64,000 nucleotides of DNA from contig NZ_JANLGY010000003.1 of the NCBI RefSeq assembly GCF_024653915.1, positions 30,394 to 94,393 on the forward strand, in the 5' to 3' direction. A program made the position numbers and the translations under genes. The notes below the pieces were generated by a model. It was not told the origin of the DNA and ran no database searches. It saw only the letters and a list, made by a program, of their open reading frames with translations. Numbering within the stretch: position 1 is the first letter of the stretch; each line of letters starts with the position of its first letter. The DNA comes from Sulfuricaulis sp. Lineage in GTDB: Bacteria; Pseudomonadota; Gammaproteobacteria; Acidiferrobacterales; Sulfurifustaceae. Positions 62,080 through 64,000 of the stretch are shown piece by piece.

Positions 62080-62799
62080 ATGAAAACCATAAAAATTACA
62101 AAGTCACTGTTACGTGTGGCGCAGTCTATTGTTTTTATATTAACGCTGGGAGCCACGCTAAGCGCCTGTTCTTCCATGACCTGGAAGGAAGAAGTGCTAC
62201 TTCACGACGGCAATAAAATCATCGTCACCCGCACGAATACTTACGATCCCAAAGGCCTCCGTGAACTTGGACAACCCGATCCGCTGAAGGAGTCCACGCT
62301 CACGTTTACGGTTCCGGGGACGAAACAGACTGTGACGTGGAAGAGTGATTTTGGAAGGGCGTATCAAGACAATCTTGTTTTGTACATGATCGATATCCTG
62401 AACAACATACCGTACATAGTCACTACACCCGGCGGCTGTATGGCGTATAACAAATGGGGCCGACCGAACCCACCTTATGTATTCTTTAAATACGAAAATG
62501 AATGGAAGCGTATTCTTCTGGAGCAATTCCCAGCAGAGTTTAAAGAATTAAATGTGATTCTGGCTCCAGATTCCAATGAACATAAAAAGAGAAAAATCCA
62601 GAACATGATCGCACAGGATGGTTTTGTCTCGGTTGAAAATATCAAGAAGTTGAATAGGGATTCGGGGAGCCGAGCTCTTACTCGTGCAGAAGTTACTACA
62701 GCTAAGACGACTTGTCCGAAAATGATGTACTACAAGGATGCATGGATCAGCTCAGAAGGTGATTTTGGAAGAAAGTTTGTGGATTCAATTTCGAAATAA
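62080..62799 (+). CDS. Uncharacterised lipoprotein in an accessory segment
   Basis: The 239-residue product from the ATG at 62080 has a lipoprotein signal peptide with the lipobox LSAC at about residue 30. I do not recognise the mature domain. It opens with SSMTWKEEVLLHDGNKIIV, a strand pattern shared by many small envelope proteins, and contains a GGCMAYNKWGRPNPP segment and several scattered cysteines. Base composition is more AT-rich than in the genes to the left, and it lies between inverted repeats, so recent transfer is possible. Confidence 0.65.
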   Translation: MKTIKITKSLLRVAQSIVFILTLGATLSACSSMTWKEEVLLHDGNKIIVTRTNTYDPKGLRELGQPDPLKESTLTFTVPGTKQTVTWKSDFGRAYQDNLVLYMIDILNNIPYIVTTPGGCMAYNKWGRPNPPYVFFKYENEWKRILLEQFPAEFKELNVILAPDSNEHKKRKIQNMIAQDGFVSVENIKKLNRDSGSRALTRAEVTTAKTTCPKMMYYKDAWISSEGDFGRKFVDSISK

Positions 62800-62835
62800 T
62801 TTGGTAATTGTTTACGCACATTAAGGAATCAAAAC

Positions 62836-63117
62836 ATGGCCTCTACTCACGAATACGCATTAATGGCTGGCGCAGCTTATATTTCGACTCGTGATGACAT
62901 TAACAAGATTCCTGTTCCCCTTGGTTGGGAGGAAGTTCTGGGCTCCTATGCGAATTTAACCTCCTCCGGCTTCGAAGCCATCTCCTTCCGACGTGGCAAC
63001 GAAATTGTTATTTCCTTCGCTGGCACAGATTTCACTAGTATCTCCGACTGGCTGAACGGCAACATCCCATTAGTCACGGGCCTCCCATCTGAGGGGAATA
63101 AGAGGGTCAGGTCTTGA
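62836..63117 (+). pseudogene. Truncated lipase-like protein (N-terminal part only)
   Basis: The 93-residue reading starts MASTHEYALMAGAAYI and continues into FRRGNEIVISFAGTDFTSISDWLNGN, the N-terminal part of a class-3 lipase-like alpha/beta hydrolase, as found at the start of large RTX-type proteins. It ends before the GxSxG nucleophile region. The last six codons and stop lie inside the 22-bp repeat at 63103-63124, so the gene looks cut off by a repeat or element boundary. It follows the lipoprotein gene by 36 bp. Confidence 0.6.
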
Positions 63118-63124
63118 ATTATAA
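63103..63124 (-). repeat. 22-bp repeat, right inverted copy
   Basis: The reverse complement reads TTATAATTCAAGACCTGACC plus CT, matching the left copy at 61734-61755 with three mismatches. It supplies the stop codon of the truncated lipase-like frame. It could be the edge of a mobile or dispersed element. Confidence 0.55.
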
Positions 63125-63219
63125 GATTGTCCTTGTGCTGGCGTGCCAATGAATCAGGCCTTATCCGTTCCTCTTCGCCGCTTCATTTTTATATGACTAC
63201 CCTGCACGAAACCGGCGCG

Positions 63220-64000
63220 TTATTTCGCCTGCTTCAGGCGCGCGAGTAACTGCGTCTTCATCGTATCGGGCATGCCGAGAAAATTGGTCTCTACCATACC
63301 GAGCAAGGCCTGCTTGTTTTCCTTGTCCCAGCCGCGAAACTCGGCGGCCATGATTTCCACGTATTCGCTGCGCTGCGCTTCAGGCATCTTCGCGAACGTG
63401 ACGCGCGCCTCGTCGAGATTTTTCTGCATGTCGCGCATCGGTTCCAGCATCATGCGCAGCATCCCGCCGGTCATGGGCGAGTCAGAGGCCTGCTGCAGCA
63501 CTTTCTTTAGTTCTCCCGGTTTGCACTGGGGCGCGGCCGAGGGCATCGCGGTCGACATGCGTTCCAGCAGCGTGGCCAACTCATCGACTTCAACATGGGT
63601 CAGTGGCTCGCCCTCCTGCATGGCCTGCATGGTTTTCGTCATGTCCGGCATGGCGCCCGGAGACTCGCGGCCTTCCTTGTCCTGAACGTCGGCGCCGTGC
63701 TGGGCCTGTTCTTTTGCCATCATCGCCTGAGCCTGCGCCATCTGGTCTTTCATCATCCCTTCCATGCCCGGCGGAATCGCCATGCCGCCGCCCATACCGG
63801 GCATGGAGGGGAGCGCGCCTTTGGCCGCGCCGGCAACACCCGAGCGAGGCATCTTGCCTCCACCCGGTATCGATCGAAGGCCGGGCATTGCCCCGCGTCC
63901 GCCCAACATGCCGGCTAACCCGCCCGCGCCGGGGCCGGCGATCGGCAAGCCGCACGGTCCGGCGCTCGCGAGCATTTTGTCAATCTGTCCTTCGACGAAG
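63220..64000 (-). CDS. Met/Gly/Pro-rich protein, 5' end outside the window
   Basis: I do not recognise this protein. The frame is open to the window edge, with GQIDKMLASAGPCGLPIAG near it, so the true start may lie beyond. The N-terminal part seen is low-complexity, rich in Met, Gly and Pro (for example PGMGGGMAIPPGMEGMM). A helical, charged domain with EPLTHVEVDELATLLERM and a C-terminal LLGMVETNFLGMPDTMKTQL follows. No catalytic motif is visible. An ATG at 63975 would give 251 residues. Confidence 0.6.
   Translation of the reverse strand, partial: FVEGQIDKMLASAGPCGLPIAGPGAGGLAGMLGGRGAMPGLRSIPGGGKMPRSGVAGAAKGALPSMPGMGGGMAIPPGMEGMMKDQMAQAQAMMAKEQAQHGADVQDKEGRESPGAMPDMTKTMQAMQEGEPLTHVEVDELATLLERMSTAMPSAAPQCKPGELKKVLQQASDSPMTGGMLRMMLEPMRDMQKNLDEARVTFAKMPEAQRSEYVEIMAAEFRGWDKENKQALLGMVETNFLGMPDTMKTQLLARLKQAK

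Overview
The window is a chromosomal segment of a moderately GC-rich gammaproteobacterium around the replication origin. The order yidC-yidD-rnpA-rpmH / dnaA-dnaN-gyrB, together with smg, mpl, apaGH, rnd, ubiK, comM and a fmt-rsmB-ntrYX block, fits a deep-branching, possibly chemolithotrophic gammaproteobacterium such as a Chromatiales or Acidiferrobacterales relative. That placement is inference from gene content and order; no rRNA is present to confirm it.

Origin region (1-6.7 kb): the ribosomal protein L34 / RNase P protein / YidD / YidC operon runs leftward with overlapping genes, and dnaA, dnaN and gyrB run rightward. recF, which normally sits between dnaN and gyrB, is absent. Its place is taken by a 72-bp gap with two parS-like palindromes 31 bp apart. 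Perfect DnaA boxes lie on both sides of dnaA.

6.7-14.4 kb is a leftward run: metK, an SAH riboswitch, ahcY and metF (activated methyl cycle), then an RMD1-family membrane protein, a prolyl aminopeptidase, apaH, a DUF2784 membrane protein and apaG. 14.4-20.7 kb holds a TtcA-like tRNA thiolase, an M48 protease, an SH3 protein, a CHASE2 adenylate cyclase and two tandem LpxL-type acyltransferases, the first lacking the usual catalytic acidic residue. 20.7-28.2 kb runs leftward: def, fmt, rsmB, a DUF4390 protein, ntrY, ntrX and a TPR protein. This NtrX has lost the GAFTGA loop and the Walker B aspartate.

28.4-33.7 kb is lysM-dprA-smg-topA. 33.8-40.9 kb holds a TauE-type permease, mltA, an unrecognised protein, rnd, a small lipoprotein, a membrane protein, mpl and dsbA. 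41.1-46.7 kb is the 2-oxoglutarate dehydrogenase operon sucA-sucB-lpd. 46.7-50.5 kb was one large GAF-PAS-GGDEF-EAL sensor, now split by an in-frame amber codon.

50.5-51.4 kb is a 940-bp stretch without a protein gene. It holds tRNA-Arg(CCG), flanked by broken tRNA pieces and long perfect hairpins. 51.4-57 kb carries cytochrome c5, comM, ubiK and a nitrogen-regulated unit: an NtrC-type site and a sigma-54 promoter ahead of porin, glnK and amtB. 57-61.7 kb holds a DUF945 protein, a double CDGSH protein and the polyamine genes speE and speA.

The right end (61.7-64 kb) looks like accessory DNA: a lipoprotein and a truncated lipase-like gene lie between inverted 22-bp repeats, followed by an incomplete Met/Gly-rich protein. 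No CRISPR array, prophage, rRNA operon, intact transposase or obvious defence system is visible.
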